Positions 4,515 to 5,031 of a stretch of 5,031 nucleotides of DNA are shown here, one piece after another (within the stretch, counting starts at the first letter, position 1; each line of letters starts with the position of its first letter). This DNA is from Caldisericia bacterium (GTDB taxonomy: Bacteria; Caldisericota; Caldisericia; B22-G15), in NCBI GenBank assembly GCA_021158845.1, contig JAGGSY010000088.1, positions 1-5,031 on the forward strand, read 5' to 3'. The notes beneath the pieces were generated by a model. It made no database searches, had not been told where the DNA came from, and was given only the letters and a program-made list of their open reading frames with translations. The position numbers and the translations under genes are program-made.

Positions 4515-4922
4515 TTAGAGAGGGGTTTCTCCCCTCTTTAACATTTTTATTGCCTTTTTTAAGATTTTCTTGTCATTTTTAAAGGTAATAAATTTCTTTG
4601 CCTCGTCAAAGTAAAACCAACCATACCCAAGAAATCCTTTTTCAAGTTTGACTTCATCTGTTTCAGAAAAGAACAAAAAATAGTGAACTGTCTTATCAAA
4701 AATTTCTCCATTCTCAAGATACCTGTATCTTGTTGTTCCCAATTCACATTCTGGTTCATTTACCTTTATGCCGACTTCTTCAAATATCTCCCTTTTTGCT
4801 GCATCAACAATGGTTTCACCCTCTTTGAGTTTCCCTTTGGGAAACACCCATGTTTTTTCTCTTTTTAATAGAAGAACCCTATTTTCAAAGACTATCACTC
4901 CTCCACTTGATGTAAGCTTCAT
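4515..4922 (-). CDS. Nudix hydrolase, Ap4A-hydrolase-like
   Basis: A 135-residue Nudix protein, typical in length for a single-domain member. The Nudix box GX5EX7REUXEEXGU is complete at residues 30-52 (G30, E36, R44, E45, E48, E49, G51), providing the Mg-binding Glu cluster. It follows WVFPKGKLKEGE, the form common in diadenosine tetraphosphate hydrolases and related dinucleotide or RNA 5'-end pyrophosphohydrolases. Substrate is therefore likely a nucleoside diphosphate derivative such as Ap4A, but cannot be fixed from sequence. It is convergent with the SIMPL gene, the two stop codons touching without a spacer base. The last seven codons form a terminator-like hairpin. There is no SD; a TAAAAT box ends six bases before the ATG, suggesting leaderless transcription. 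Confidence 0.93.
   Translation of the reverse strand: MKLTSSGGVIVFENRVLLLKREKTWVFPKGKLKEGETIVDAAKREIFEEVGIKVNEPECELGTTRYRYLENGEIFDKTVHYFLFFSETDEVKLEKGFLGYGWFYFDEAKKFITFKNDKKILKKAIKMLKRGETPL
4517..4539. terminator. bidirectional terminator hairpin within the Nudix 3' end
   Basis: AGAGGGG (4519-4525), loop TTTCT, CCCCTCT (4531-4537), extendable by a G-T and an A-T pair to 4517-4539. It lies just after the SIMPL stop and inside the last codons of the convergent Nudix gene. On the plus strand it is followed by TTTAACATTTTTATTG, a broken T-run; on the minus strand the run is weaker (TCTAATTAAAATCC). It probably ends the plus-strand operon and may serve both directions. Confidence 0.7.
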
Positions 4923-4928
4923 GAGATA

Positions 4929-4934
4929 ATTTTA
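4929..4934 (-). promoter_or_regulatory. predicted −10 of the Nudix gene
   Basis: TAAAAT on the minus strand (4934-4929) would start transcription at about 4922, exactly the A of the Nudix ATG. TATAAA (4936-4931) is an overlapping alternative. No clear −35 or TG extension is present, and the region is very AT-rich, so this is weaker than the other promoter calls. Apart from a 7-bp tandem CTAAATT at 4994-5007, I see nothing else in 4937-5031. Confidence 0.35.
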
Positions 4935-5031
4935 TAAAAAATTTTGATAAAATTAAATTGAAAAATAAATAAGTGGCAAAGTTAACTTGAGTCCTAAATT
5001 CTAAATTGTGGAACAAGGGAAATTATTATTC

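Noticed and set aside
4559..4868. Other-frame ORFs within the Nudix gene on both strands
   Set aside because: The full Nudix box in the 4515-4922 frame accounts for the region; these frames have no motif or start signal.
4994..5031. Possible GTG-start ORF (GTG at 5008) with TAAATT upstream and a CTAAATT tandem repeat
   Set aside because: Only eight codons are visible before the edge, there is no SD, and TAAATT is expected by chance in sequence this AT-rich.

Overview
The window is AT-rich and densely packed with genes. It carries ATG starts, two strong AGGAGG-type ribosome binding sites and bacterial −35/−10 elements, so it is bacterial. The low-GC, Lys/Glu/Ile-rich proteins, the 2[4Fe-4S] ferredoxin-type protein and the very short spacers suggest an anaerobic and possibly thermophilic bacterium, perhaps a deep-branching lineage (Caldisericota, Dictyoglomota or Thermotogota are the kinds I would test first). 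The sequence alone does not settle the taxon. No RNA gene, insertion sequence, CRISPR array or sign of recent transfer was seen.

Left half, minus strand (about 62-2124): a three-gene operon read right to left. A promoter near 2097-2124 and a strong Shine-Dalgarno drive a ferredoxin with a Gly/Arg/Met-rich linker and a Cys-rich C-terminal domain. It is followed with a 1-base overlap by a metallo-beta-lactamase-fold hydrolase of the 'dihydropterin synthase' (COG1237) type, then with a 4-base ATGA overlap by a glycerophosphodiester phosphodiesterase-like protein that has lost the Asp of its HD motif. The overlaps imply translational coupling; what the three proteins do together is not known to me.

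Right half, plus strand (about 2130-4539): read divergently from a roughly 115-base intergenic region are a thioredoxin with an unusual CHPC active site, an ECF-type sigma factor, a single-pass membrane protein overlapping it by 8 bases (probable anti-sigma factor, containing no cysteine) and a secreted SIMPL-domain protein. This looks like an envelope-response regulatory cassette. Convergent to it, on the minus strand, is a Nudix hydrolase (4515-4922). A GC-rich hairpin between the two genes, made largely from the last codons of the Nudix gene, probably terminates transcription.

The most notable regulatory pattern concerns −10-like elements. Three of the proposed promoters share the extended −10 form TGGTAnnnT. 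Three genes without a Shine-Dalgarno (thioredoxin, sigma factor, Nudix) each have a TAnnnT box ending 6-7 bases before the ATG, which would place transcription start on or next to the start codon. That would make these mRNAs leaderless, alongside SD-led genes in the same window.
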